NCBI GenBank assembly: GCA_945881835.1
Contig: CAMCVP010000006.1
Coordinates: forward strand, 1-64,000
Length of the DNA: 64,000 bases
Direction: 5' to 3'
DNA from: Chryseobacterium gleum
GTDB lineage: Bacteria > Bacteroidota > Bacteroidia > Flavobacteriales_D > Sanyastnellaceae
Position numbers and translations under genes: made by a program. The notes below the pieces were generated by a model, which saw only the letters and a list, made by a program, of their open reading frames with translations, was not told the origin of the DNA and searched no databases. The first letter of the stretch is position 1, and the number at the start of each line of letters is the position of its first letter. Of the stretch, positions 47,498 through 56,130 are shown one piece after another.

Positions 47498-49264
47498 ATG
47501 GCAAAAAAAGCATTAAAACCAAAAGCAAAAGCACCAGCTAAGCCAAAGGTTACTGCTAAGAAAGCAGTTAAAACAGTTGTGTCGAAGGGAAAGGAAAAAG
47601 CGGTAAAGAAACCTGTTGCAAAAAAAGTAGAAAAGAAAGCTGTTAAACCGGCTGCGAAACCTGTAGCGAAAAAGGTTTTAAATCCTGTGGCTAAAAAAGT
47701 AGTTAAGCCCGTTGCGAAAAAGGTTATAAAACCTGCACCGAAAAAAGTTGTAAAGCCAGTGGCGAAAGCAGTGAAGAAGGAAGTGAAAAGTATTAAAAAA
47801 GTAGTGAACGTAGTGATAAAGACCAAAGCGAAGGAAGTGAAGAAAGCAGTTAAACCAGTTGCTAAGAAGGCTGCTACTGCTAAAAAAGTTGAAACAAAGA
47901 AAGCTGTTGCACCTGCTAAGAAAGCGGCTCCAACGTCTAAACCAGTTGCTTCAAAGAAGGCAGCCCCTTCCAAAAAGGTTGAACCGAAAAAGGTTGTCGC
48001 TCCTGTAAAGAAAGCGGCTCCTACAAAAAAAGTTGTAGCCTCAAAGCCGGTTGCGGCGAAGCCAGCATTGAAATCACCGGTAACTCCTGCAAAGTCTGAG
48101 AAAAAAGAAAAAGTAGCCAAAGCGGAGAAAGTTGTTGCAGAAGATGGAATTGAAATTCCCGTGGTTTTAGCACCAGAAGATGAAGCAATTCTTGCTGAAG
48201 CATTAACACTTGCAAAGCCAAAGCGCGAAGCAAAGATTCGTAAAGAAGTTATTGCTGAAGGTCCTATTGATGGGAAGCCTAGAACATTTAAAATTGGTAT
48301 TGCACCGGCACTCGCAGAGAGGAGAGTTGCAAACCCTATTCACGTAGCTTCAGAAATGGACCCCAAGCAGGCCATATTTGTACCTATTGCCAAACCTGAG
48401 AAAAACGAAAAAAACAATCCCGTAAACGATCCAGAAACTATGATTTCAATTAATCAAATGAACAAGTCGAACAGCGAAGATGCTAAAAAAGGTATCTCTG
48501 TTGAATCTAAATTAAGACACTTATATGCTCTTCAATTGATTGACTCTCGAATTGATAAAATTCGCGCTACACGCGGAGAATTACCATACGAAGTTGAGGA
48601 TTTGAAAGATGAAGTTGCTGGTTTAGAGGGGCGCTTGGATCGTTTGAATGCTGAATTCAAAGGAGCTGATGACAGTATTGTGACTTGTAAGTCTGCAATA
48701 AAAGAAGCTGAAGCTTTGATTGTTAAATACAAGGAGCAATTGACGAAGGTGAAAAACAATCGTGAATTCGATTCTTTAAACAAAGAAATTGAGTTTCAAG
48801 AATTAGAAATTGAATTGCAGTCAAAGCATATTCGTACAGCTGAGACCACAAAGACAACGAAACAAGGTGAGATCGACAATACAACTTCAAAATTAAACGA
48901 GCGTGCAAACGACTTAAATTTGAAAGAAACCGAATTAACTGAATTAATGAGTGAGACTCAGAAAGAAGAAGATTTTCTTTCTAAACGCAGCGATGAAGCG
49001 AAGAAGCATATTGACCTTCACTTGTTAGAGCGTTATGTTCGCATGCGCAAGTCTGCTCAAAACGGATTGGCTGTTGTACCAATTGAGCGTGATGCTTCTG
49101 CTGGTTCATTCATTCAAATCCCTGCTCAAGTTCAAATGGACGTCCGTTTACGCAAACGTATCATTACCGATGAGCACAGCGGAAGAATCTTAGTAGATGA
49201 GGAGATGGCTTACGAAGAAGAATTGAAATTCAAAGAAGTTCTTCAGAAGGAAATGGCGAAGTAA
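47498..49264 (+). CDS. Histone H1-like region fused to a degenerate C4 zinc-ribbon protein
   Basis: The 588-residue protein has an N-terminal 215 residues made almost only of Lys, Ala, Pro and Val in KPVAKKV/KAAPTKK-type repeats, like histone H1-type bacterial proteins. After a linker, residues 330-588 match the long coiled coil plus zinc ribbon (DUF164-type) family usually found after nif3 (LRHLYALQLIDSRIDKIRATRGELP). The ribbon's Cys positions are changed: ASAGSF and DEHSGRILVD where CxxC pairs are expected, so zinc cannot bind in the usual way. An internal ATG near 48439 could give the ribbon part alone. Confidence 0.8.
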   Translation: MAKKALKPKAKAPAKPKVTAKKAVKTVVSKGKEKAVKKPVAKKVEKKAVKPAAKPVAKKVLNPVAKKVVKPVAKKVIKPAPKKVVKPVAKAVKKEVKSIKKVVNVVIKTKAKEVKKAVKPVAKKAATAKKVETKKAVAPAKKAAPTSKPVASKKAAPSKKVEPKKVVAPVKKAAPTKKVVASKPVAAKPALKSPVTPAKSEKKEKVAKAEKVVAEDGIEIPVVLAPEDEAILAEALTLAKPKREAKIRKEVIAEGPIDGKPRTFKIGIAPALAERRVANPIHVASEMDPKQAIFVPIAKPEKNEKNNPVNDPETMISINQMNKSNSEDAKKGISVESKLRHLYALQLIDSRIDKIRATRGELPYEVEDLKDEVAGLEGRLDRLNAEFKGADDSIVTCKSAIKEAEALIVKYKEQLTKVKNNREFDSLNKEIEFQELEIELQSKHIRTAETTKTTKQGEIDNTTSKLNERANDLNLKETELTELMSETQKEEDFLSKRSDEAKKHIDLHLLERYVRMRKSAQNGLAVVPIERDASAGSFIQIPAQVQMDVRLRKRIITDEHSGRILVDEEMAYEEELKFKEVLQKEMAK

Positions 49265-49270
49265 ACTTTA

Positions 49271-49308
49271 GGGGAGAATAATTACTCGGGGCGAATAATT
49301 ATTCGCCC
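49271..49308. repeat. Tandem 17-bp repeat ending in a perfect 20-bp palindrome
   Basis: GGGGAGAATAATTACTC (49271-49287) is followed directly by GGGGCGAATAATTATTC (two mismatches). The second copy continues into a perfect 20-bp palindrome GGGCGAATAA/TTATTCGCCC at 49289-49308. A similar palindrome occurs at 54670, so this seems to be a dispersed intergenic family. Confidence 0.85.
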
Positions 49309-49317
49309 TAATTAAAG

Positions 49318-49346
49318 AAAAAGGGATGATTAAATCATCCCTTTTT
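49318..49346. terminator. Bidirectional terminator
   Basis: A 13-bp perfect stem (AAAAAGGGATGAT and complement, TAA loop) lies between the fusion gene and the convergent helical-protein gene. It includes that gene's stop codon. Confidence 0.9.
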
Positions 49347-50790
49347 TAATGACCAATTCAATGAACCGGTCTTCCATGTTTTTCACTTTAGGGAATTCAG
49401 ATAGGAGTTTTCCAGTTTTCAAAAATTCTTTTTGATCGTCACGTTGAAGCTTATTGTAAATCTTCAACATTTTCAAGAAATAGATATCGGCTTCGTGATC
49501 GCGTTCGCGCTGCGTGTAAAAGCGAATAGTACTTTTCAATGCATATTCAACCAATTCGGTATTGCCCAAACAAAGGTGAACGAGAATATTCAATACACGC
49601 ACGTGTCCGTATATATCTTGACGTAATTCTTTGCCCGAGTTATTGATAATTTCGTTTACATGCTTAAGCGATCTTTGATGCAAGCCGCAGGAGAATTCAT
49701 AGAGGGCAAGTCTATAATGCATCATCATTTCGAATTCCTTACTTAATACATTTTTCGTTTGCTGTACCGATAGGAGAATATCATCGGATTGAATCTTCTG
49801 GTCGAACATAAGAGCCATCTCCACCTGAATCTGCTTCAGAATGCGGAAACGAAATGCAACTAAATCTGGATTCTGAAAATATTCAACCTCATCCAAAGCC
49901 TCTACCTTCTTATATAACTCTGTTGCTCCTGCCCTATCGTCTAACAGAACCTTACATGTTAGTAATTGTCCCAAAGCACGTAAATATCGCTTGGCCTTGT
50001 CCTCTCTAATCCATTCATACTCTTCGAATAAAGCAATGACTTCGGTAAAGTAAACGGATGCAGATTCAATATTGCTTTCAGCAATTGCACAAAATCCCAA
50101 TGAATACAATCGAATACAATTCGAACGAATAGACTTTGCCTTTGAAGCGTCTTCAAGAAGTTTCGAATCACGAATCTCTCGAAGCATTTCTTCATGAATG
50201 GCTGAAGGTGTAAATCCGCCTGATCTAAAAATAGCGTTGACCTTTCCATAAATTACTTGATATTCCGCAAGGTTTTGAAGCAGCGATAAAACATGTGCCT
50301 CTTCTTCTGCCAGCTCATCAATGGATTGAGAAAACTCTCCGTTTTCATAATCCTCTTCGAGCAAAGTCTTTTGCCACGAGATAATTTCAAACAGATAATA
50401 AAAGAACTCATAGGAAACAGCCAATTTCTTGGCTCGTTTCAGTTCCTTTTTGCATTCTTCATGTAAACCTTTTTTGTGAAGAATATCGACATTCTTCAAG
50501 GCCTGTTTCAAAATACTTCGAACGCTGTTCTCTCCATGATAGGAGCGCAGTGCCTTCAATATTAATTTGAACAGATGATTTTTTTCGGAAGGAAGATGCT
50601 TCAAGAATAGTTCTCCTTTGAACGATTCTTTCACAAATTCTTCGTCGTACTGATCCATCTTTTCAAGCAAATCGAAGAGACGTACGTAGTTCTTCTCGCC
50701 CGCTTGCAACGAGCTTTGTAGCTTAAAAAAACGCTTTTCACTCTTGGTCAACGAGTGAACCAGATCAAAAAGATCGTGGGTAGGTTTCAT
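49330..50790 (-). CDS. Conserved helical (TPR-like) protein of unknown function
   Basis: The 486-residue protein starts at ATG 50790 (MKPTHDLFDLVHSLTKSEKRFFKL). It is nearly all alpha-helix with repeated 30-40-residue antiparallel pairs (LLASLQ-, LYSLGFCAIAESNIESASVYFTEVIALFEEY), like TPR or similar solenoids. It lacks a signal peptide, so it is cytoplasmic. I recall similar proteins across Bacteroidota but no known function. The stop lies within the terminator above. Confidence 0.6.
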   Translation of the reverse strand: MKPTHDLFDLVHSLTKSEKRFFKLQSSLQAGEKNYVRLFDLLEKMDQYDEEFVKESFKGELFLKHLPSEKNHLFKLILKALRSYHGENSVRSILKQALKNVDILHKKGLHEECKKELKRAKKLAVSYEFFYYLFEIISWQKTLLEEDYENGEFSQSIDELAEEEAHVLSLLQNLAEYQVIYGKVNAIFRSGGFTPSAIHEEMLREIRDSKLLEDASKAKSIRSNCIRLYSLGFCAIAESNIESASVYFTEVIALFEEYEWIREDKAKRYLRALGQLLTCKVLLDDRAGATELYKKVEALDEVEYFQNPDLVAFRFRILKQIQVEMALMFDQKIQSDDILLSVQQTKNVLSKEFEMMMHYRLALYEFSCGLHQRSLKHVNEIINNSGKELRQDIYGHVRVLNILVHLCLGNTELVEYALKSTIRFYTQRERDHEADIYFLKMLKIYNKLQRDDQKEFLKTGKLLSEFPKVKNMEDRFIELVIKKGMI

Positions 50791-50903
50791 ACTTGCAGTT
50801 TGGTTGTTTGTTGTGTTAGTGGTGGTTTCAATTCCTCTAACAAAATTTAAGACTCCAAGAATACGAAAAAGGTTGTTTCATTAAATTAGAATATCTTGCG
50901 GAC

Positions 50904-53285
50904 ATGAAAAATCTCTCTTTGAATGCCTTGCTTTTTCTTGTGCTTTGTTCAATTATGTCTTTTCAATCTTTAGGGCAAACGAATTGCACGCACAAACATT
51001 CGCATAAAAATCTCTCTAACAGCAACAGTCGTTGCGATACGTTAGACATTATAGACACATACGTATATCTAGACTTCACGAATTTTACAAGCAGTACTCT
51101 TCGAGGATATTCGGAACTTGTTGTTGCTCCGATGATGACGAGTGTAACTCAATTGCATTTAGATATTGAAGGATTAACGGTTGATTCGGTATTTATCAAT
51201 TCCAATGCAGCTCTCTTTTCTCACAGCGGTTCTGATTTGTTTATTGAACTACCAAATCTACCGTCGTGGGTGAACTTCACAGCGCGCGTTTATTATCATG
51301 GTACACCCATTCAAGATAACAGTTGGGGAGGATTTTATTACAGCAGTAGTTATGCGTATAACATTGGAGTGGGCATGAGTGCGCTTCCTCATAATTTTGG
51401 AAGGGTGTGGTTCCCGTGTTTCGACAATTTCAGAGAGCGCTGCACCTATACGATACAAACTTTAACAGATGGTGGAAGGACTTCGTATTGTGGAGGATTG
51501 CGATCTTCTGTGGAAAATGTAGGCGGTGATTCTTTGCTTACCACCTGGAATTTATTGCAACCAGTTCCCTCCTATTTGGCTAGCGTTGCTGTTACGAATT
51601 ACACCCATGTGGAAGATGAGTTCACTTCCTTGGGCGGATACACCCGCCCAATCTGGCTTGCAGCAAGGGCTGCAGACACGTTAGACATGAAGAACAGTTT
51701 TGTGCATTTACACGATGCGCTGCAAGCCTTCGAGACGAAATACGGTAATTACGCCTTTGATAAAGTTGGATTCACAGCCGTGCCTTTCACAGGAGGAGCC
51801 ATGGAACACGCTACAAACGTTGCCTATCCGCTCTTTGCCATTGATGGCACAACAACATATGAAACTCTTTATGCGCATGAGCTCAGTCACCATTGGTGGG
51901 GCGATTTAATTACCTGCGAGACAGCAGCGGAAATGTGGATTAACGAAGGCATGGCTTCTTATAGTGAGCGAATTTTCACAGAGTGGTTGTATGGTAGCGA
52001 TGCTTACAACACTTCCATTCGAAACAATCACAGAAATGTATTGTTGAATGCTCCGCGCAACGATGGTGGATATTTCCCATTGAATGCCATACCTGAAAAC
52101 ATTACTTACGGCGAAACCGTTTACAACAAAGGAGCCGATGTGGCGCATACATTAAGAGGCTTCATGGGCGACGAGAATTTCTTTCAAGCCATTCATGACC
52201 TCATGACTGAATACCAGTATAACACGTTGAACTCGGTTCAGATGCGCGATTTCTTTCAAGCTTATACAACTGAAGATCTCTCTGAGTTCTTTAACGGATG
52301 GGTGTTTCAGCCGGGGTATCCCGATTTTCGACTTACGGGATATAGCTATTCATCGCAGTTTGTGGGATATGAATTGAATGTTCACATTGACCAATACCTT
52401 CATCACAATACAGACTACTTGAACAATGTTCCTCTTGAAGTGACGGTTATGGATTTTGAAGGAAATACAGACACGGTACTCATTCACGCCTCTGGAGAAT
52501 CGAGCTCAGCTACAGCCACTGTCTTGTTCGAACCCGCGCATGTCATGTTGAACAGAGCAGATAAATTGCATTACGCCACGCTTGCCGATGAAGCCTGGAA
52601 TTCGACTACGGGTGCGCACGATTTAACCTTCGCCAATTTCGAATACGATATTGATGAAATGGGAAATATGGACAGCATTTTCGTTCGAGCTGAAATGCAT
52701 TTGACCGCCGCAGATCGCGTTACCGCACTTCCACTAACCGACTATGTGATTTCACCGGATAGATATTGGCATGTGAACACCTACGCCAATGAAACAACTT
52801 TGACACAAATGACCTTGCGCTTTAACGGATCAGCGACCGCTGCGAGTGCATTGGACACTTCATTGTTCCAATTGGTTCAGCAGTATGGAATGAATGAAAG
52901 CAATTTGGTCTTGTTGTATAGATGGAATGCTTTCGAGCCATGGACCGAAATTCCGAATGCAACTTTGTTTACGTCTGGTAGCACCACGAATTGGAATGGA
53001 CGTTTCGAAGTGTTGAATCCTCGTCCCGGAGATTACGCATTCGCCTTTCATTCGGGAATTGTATCAGTAGATGAAATTGAAAATCCGTCTTTACCCTTCA
53101 ACATAAATAACAACGAAATAACTTCTACACGTTTTAGTGGGAAGTACAGTCTGACGAATGCGAACGGACAACAGTTGTTGAAAGGAAAAGTTACCGAAAG
53201 CTTGCGATTAGATATTTCGGAATATGCATCTGGAATCTATTTCCTTCAATTGAATAGTGTGACTTATAAAGTGTTTTTGAAATAA
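50904..53285 (+). CDS. Secreted M1-family aminopeptidase with T9SS sorting domain
   Basis: The 793-residue precursor has a signal peptide (residues 1-24), an M1 fold with the substrate loop GGAMEHATNVAYP, zinc motif HELSHHWWGD near residue 324 and the second Glu in INEGMASYSE. A C-terminal T9SS sorting domain follows (SLTNANGQQLLKGKVTESLRL ... YASGIYFLQL). It likely trims peptides outside the cell. The second M1 gene at 39647 lacks the sorting domain, so the two act in different places. Confidence 0.9.
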   Translation: MKNLSLNALLFLVLCSIMSFQSLGQTNCTHKHSHKNLSNSNSRCDTLDIIDTYVYLDFTNFTSSTLRGYSELVVAPMMTSVTQLHLDIEGLTVDSVFINSNAALFSHSGSDLFIELPNLPSWVNFTARVYYHGTPIQDNSWGGFYYSSSYAYNIGVGMSALPHNFGRVWFPCFDNFRERCTYTIQTLTDGGRTSYCGGLRSSVENVGGDSLLTTWNLLQPVPSYLASVAVTNYTHVEDEFTSLGGYTRPIWLAARAADTLDMKNSFVHLHDALQAFETKYGNYAFDKVGFTAVPFTGGAMEHATNVAYPLFAIDGTTTYETLYAHELSHHWWGDLITCETAAEMWINEGMASYSERIFTEWLYGSDAYNTSIRNNHRNVLLNAPRNDGGYFPLNAIPENITYGETVYNKGADVAHTLRGFMGDENFFQAIHDLMTEYQYNTLNSVQMRDFFQAYTTEDLSEFFNGWVFQPGYPDFRLTGYSYSSQFVGYELNVHIDQYLHHNTDYLNNVPLEVTVMDFEGNTDTVLIHASGESSSATATVLFEPAHVMLNRADKLHYATLADEAWNSTTGAHDLTFANFEYDIDEMGNMDSIFVRAEMHLTAADRVTALPLTDYVISPDRYWHVNTYANETTLTQMTLRFNGSATAASALDTSLFQLVQQYGMNESNLVLLYRWNAFEPWTEIPNATLFTSGSTTNWNGRFEVLNPRPGDYAFAFHSGIVSVDEIENPSLPFNINNNEITSTRFSGKYSLTNANGQQLLKGKVTESLRLDISEYASGIYFLQLNSVTYKVFLK

Positions 53286-53286
53286 T

Positions 53287-53961
53287 ATGGAATCACCTGC
53301 ATCTTTTTCTACGCGTCGCGAATGGCTCTTTATATTTTTGGCCGGACTTTTCATTACGAATGCAATAACTGCAGAGTTAATCTCGAGTAAGCTCATTCAA
53401 ATTCCCATTCAAATTGGAAATTGGAAGCACACGTTCATCACGATAGTTGGGGTTCTGCCCTGGCCTATTGTGTTTTTGCTAACCGATACGTTGAATGAAT
53501 TTTATGGAGAAAAAGCCGTTCGACGACTGTCGTGGATCACCACCATTCTTATTGGCTATTGCTTCATCATTGTTTTACTCGCACTTCAAATTCCGGCTGT
53601 TCCTGGAATTGGTGTGACTGACGATCAATTCGGTGCGGTGTTCGGACAAGCGCCGTGGATTATGGTTGGAAGTATTGCTGCGTTTTTGATTTCGCAGTTG
53701 ATGGACGTTACCATTTTCCATTGGATCAAAAGCAAAACAGGAAACAAATACATTTGGCTTCGAAGCACGGGAAGTACGGTGGTATCTCAAATCGTAGACA
53801 CCGTTGTGGTGTTATACGTTGGATTCGTCCTTCCAGGAAAAATGGATTGGAACACTTTTGCTGAAGTTGCCCCGACGAATTATTTGTTGAAGATGGGAAT
53901 TGCTGTAGCGCTAACACCGCTCATTTACGCGGTGCATGCGGGTATTCGCAAGATTATCTAA
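53287..53961 (+). CDS. yhhQ: Queuosine precursor transporter (VUT/YhhQ family)
   Basis: The 224-residue membrane protein has about six helices and family stretches AGLFITNAITAELISSKLI, FLLTDTLNEFYGEKAVRR and SQLMDVTIFHWIKSKTG. It imports queuine or preQ bases for tRNA modification. It starts one base after the M1 gene and ends overlapping the convergent porin-like gene by eight bases. Confidence 0.88.
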   Translation: MESPASFSTRREWLFIFLAGLFITNAITAELISSKLIQIPIQIGNWKHTFITIVGVLPWPIVFLLTDTLNEFYGEKAVRRLSWITTILIGYCFIIVLLALQIPAVPGIGVTDDQFGAVFGQAPWIMVGSIAAFLISQLMDVTIFHWIKSKTGNKYIWLRSTGSTVVSQIVDTVVVLYVGFVLPGKMDWNTFAEVAPTNYLLKMGIAVALTPLIYAVHAGIRKII

Positions 53962-54649
53962 AGAGGCCCTTTCCGAATTCAATCTTCATTCCGGTTGAAA
54001 TAATAATACCGGTAGATTTAATATTGAAAACAGACGATGGACTGTCGAAAAGGTTTGTCCATCCTTGTTGCTTCGCAGCAGAAACATAGAATTTATATCG
54101 CTTCGCTTTCGTTACGCCTATCCCCGCTTCTATTTGAGTAGACAATTCGAATTGTGAAGCCGTGCTTGTCACATCGTCCCACGTGTAATCGATGATTTGT
54201 CCGTTAGAATCAATCACAGGTGTTTCCGCAATAGCCTTCATTAAATAACCGGGAATGAATGCAACATTACCGAAGATGTATGCGCGATTACCCAATTGAA
54301 CACCCACTTTTACAGGTAAAGAGAAGTAGTTGAATTTATTTCGTAGATCAGCGACACCTAATTGAGTGCCCACAGAATCTGTAATCGCAAGTGGACTGCT
54401 GAATCCGCGTTGTACCATATTAATTTCTCCACCTACCGTTAAAAAACGAAAGTGAACGCGATCGTATGTTAAGCTTACATTTCCTCCAACAATATCTTTC
54501 GTGGTGTAACTTGAAAGATTGGTATTCACATTGGAAATGTTCATCCCGGCCTTGATTCCGAATTGTCTGTAAGGGGTTTGCGCTTCGCTGCTTAATGTAG
54601 AAAGCGATGCAACAAGGGCCAGTGCTGTTAAACGAAAAATATTTTTCAT
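53954..54649 (-). CDS. Outer-membrane beta-barrel protein, porin family
   Basis: From ATG 54649 (MKNIFRLTALALVASLSTLSSEAQ) the protein is 231 residues. A longer reading to 54808 lacks a signal peptide and overlaps the FkbM gene. Alternating aromatic/hydrophobic strands (FGIKAGMNISNV, FLTVGGEINMVQRG, NYFSLPVKVGVQLG) match the 8-stranded OMP_b-brl type; the C-terminus ends GKGLFR. Porin-like outer-membrane protein; substrate unknown. Confidence 0.8.
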   Translation of the reverse strand: MKNIFRLTALALVASLSTLSSEAQTPYRQFGIKAGMNISNVNTNLSSYTTKDIVGGNVSLTYDRVHFRFLTVGGEINMVQRGFSSPLAITDSVGTQLGVADLRNKFNYFSLPVKVGVQLGNRAYIFGNVAFIPGYLMKAIAETPVIDSNGQIIDYTWDDVTSTASQFELSTQIEAGIGVTKAKRYKFYVSAAKQQGWTNLFDSPSSVFNIKSTGIIISTGMKIEFGKGLFR

Positions 54650-54669
54650 TTTGTAAAGGTAAGACTTAG

Positions 54670-54689
54670 GGGCGAAATATTTTTCGCCC
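54670..54689. repeat. Palindrome GGGCGAAA-TATT-TTTCGCCC
   Basis: An 8-bp perfect stem in the 43-bp gap between the FkbM stop and the porin start, with the same GGGCGAA arms as the 49289-49308 palindrome. It might be a small dispersed repeat family. Confidence 0.75.
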
Positions 54690-54692
54690 GTA

Positions 54693-55424
54693 TTATGCGC
54701 GTGCGCTGGCAATGAAATAATAATCGGTGTTGTTGTTGAAGCTGTTTTCGAAATCATGTCCAGACAGGGGTTTGTTGTTTGAAATGAAATCTTGTAACGT
54801 GAAAACATCCAAACCTATTTCATTGGAGAGAAAAGAATGTAATTCTTGTGGATTGGTGTCATAGAAGTCGCTTGCTCCTTTTCCGCATTCGAAGAGAATG
54901 GTTGGTTTATGGGCTGTAAGCAAATTCTTTGCTCCTTTCAATACACCGAACTCGGCACCTTCCACATCGATCTTCACAAAGTGAATGGGCGTTGTGGTTG
55001 GAATAACATCGTCGAGCAATTTCTTCTCGACAGTGATCTCTTCAATTTCCGGATTGTCGATGTCGTATCTGCGACGCTTGATGCCGCTATAAGCAGGCGC
55101 GTTTTTCACCCATTGAAAAGTTGTTTCTCCAGATGAGTTTGATAAAGCGTAAGGAAAAATAGCAGCCTTGTTTTTGTATTTCGAGCTGAGTTGATTGAAT
55201 AGCGAAGGAATGGGTTCAAACGCGAAGTGCTTTCCTTGCGGAGCGAGCTTTAGCATGTAGTTGAGCATTTCTCCTTTGTGACATCCAATATCAATGCAGT
55301 TGAAGTTGGCTTGAATTCCGTCTTTCATGATTCTACGCGTAAGTCTGTCGTACCTCAAATTTTTCGTTAAATCGAAATGAAGAAATATGAGTAGCTCCCT
55401 TACTGCGTCTTTAATCTGGCTCAC
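54693..55424 (-). CDS. FkbM-family methyltransferase
   Basis: A GTG at 55424 (VSQIKDAVRELLIFLHFDL) opens about 243 residues with CIDIGCHKGEM (SAM binding), FAFEPIPSLFNQLSS and VKIDVEGAEFGVLKGA, all typical of FkbM methyltransferases that act on sugars in polysaccharides or lipids. The frame is open much further upstream, through the hairpin array at 55471 and into the GNAT gene. That part has no methyltransferase homology and is read as non-coding, but the true start is uncertain. Confidence 0.78.
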   Translation of the reverse strand: MSQIKDAVRELLIFLHFDLTKNLRYDRLTRRIMKDGIQANFNCIDIGCHKGEMLNYMLKLAPQGKHFAFEPIPSLFNQLSSKYKNKAAIFPYALSNSSGETTFQWVKNAPAYSGIKRRRYDIDNPEIEEITVEKKLLDDVIPTTTPIHFVKIDVEGAEFGVLKGAKNLLTAHKPTILFECGKGASDFYDTNPQELHSFLSNEIGLDVFTLQDFISNNKPLSGHDFENSFNNNTDYYFIASARA

Positions 55425-55470
55425 GGATAATTTTTTATAAAAATAGGAAACAATTCCATTGAAAATAGAA

Positions 55471-55605
55471 GAATGTGCTGAAGCACGAATGCCCGCTGGG
55501 CGAATCTCTTCGAGGAATGCCGATGGCGAATGCTTCGCGAGGGCACATGGCTGTGCGAGGGTCCGTTGGACGAGGGCAACTTCGTTGCGAAGGTCTTCGA
55601 CGAGG
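55471..55605. repeat. Array of nine variable mini-hairpins with constant 4-bp linkers
   Basis: Nine units, each a perfect inverted repeat, lie head to tail. Stems on the + strand: GTGCT/AGCAC (55475), GCCC/GGGC (55491), CTC/GAG (55506), GCC/GGC (55519), GC/GC (55532), GCACA/TGTGC (55543), GTCC/GGAC (55561), GCAAC/GTTGC (55576), GTC/GAC (55593). In total 34 base pairs, all Watson-Crick. Loops are 2-4 bases. The ten linkers are GAAT (five), GAGG (four) and GAAG (one). The array lies between the GNAT stop (55619) and the FkbM start. On the sense strand four loops read GAA. Confidence 0.92.
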
Positions 55606-55618
55606 GCGGTTTCGATTT

Positions 55619-56104
55619 TCAATTCAACTCCAAACGCATGAGAATATCGCGTTGAAGGTCGGAGCCGAGAAGGAAATCGTGTTCGCCGTTGGAGGTGAAA
55701 CCTAGAGATTTGTAAAATGAAATGGCTTTGGTGTTGTGCTCCCAGACGCCAAGCCACAGGGAAGTGAAGCCTATAGATTTCGATTGTTCCATAGCAAAAT
55801 TCATGAACGTCTTTCCTACTCCAATTCCTTGAAACTTTTTCAAGATGTAAATACGTTCTATTTCGAATGTTTCGGCGATGTTCAATTTCATGTAACCCGA
55901 CAGTTCTTCTTCAACATAAATAAAATAGAATGAAGATGCTAGAGATTCCAATTCGAGCGTGAGTTGATCCAATGAAAGATTGTGCTCGAAGTAATGCGTC
56001 ATGTTTTCCTTCGTGTTGAAGGCGGCGAAGGTTTCTTCAAAGGTGTTCTTCGAAATTTCTTGAAGCCATGACAATTCTGAAAGATGAACCTGAACAATTC
56101 TCAT
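55619..56104 (-). CDS. GNAT-family N-acetyltransferase
   Basis: The 161-residue protein has the GNAT fold: ELSGYMKLNIAETFEIERIYILKKFQGIGVGKTFMNFAMEQSKSIGF contains the acetyl-CoA loop QGIGVG. SLWLGVWEHNTKAISFYKSLGF is the usual C-terminal half. It resembles the RimI/ribosomal-protein or small-molecule acetyltransferases; the substrate is unknown. The hairpin array begins 14 bp after its stop. Confidence 0.85.
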   Translation of the reverse strand: MRIVQVHLSELSWLQEISKNTFEETFAAFNTKENMTHYFEHNLSLDQLTLELESLASSFYFIYVEEELSGYMKLNIAETFEIERIYILKKFQGIGVGKTFMNFAMEQSKSIGFTSLWLGVWEHNTKAISFYKSLGFTSNGEHDFLLGSDLQRDILMRLELN

Positions 56105-56130
56105 GAGGTGAAAATAATTACTTCGAAGGG

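Noticed and set aside
47269-48120. Long antisense frame rich in Phe, Thr and Ala over the fusion gene
   Set aside because: It is the mirror of the Lys/Ala/Pro-rich repeats; it also overlaps nif3 and its composition is what such repeats give on the other strand.
55471-55605. CRISPR array
   Set aside because: The constant parts are only 4 bp and the variable parts are self-complementary stems of 7-14 bp. CRISPR repeats are 20-50 bp and spacers are not palindromic. No cas genes are in the window.
55475-55705. Plus-strand frames through the hairpin array
   Set aside because: The array is open in several frames because of its GC-rich, stop-poor units; no homology is seen.
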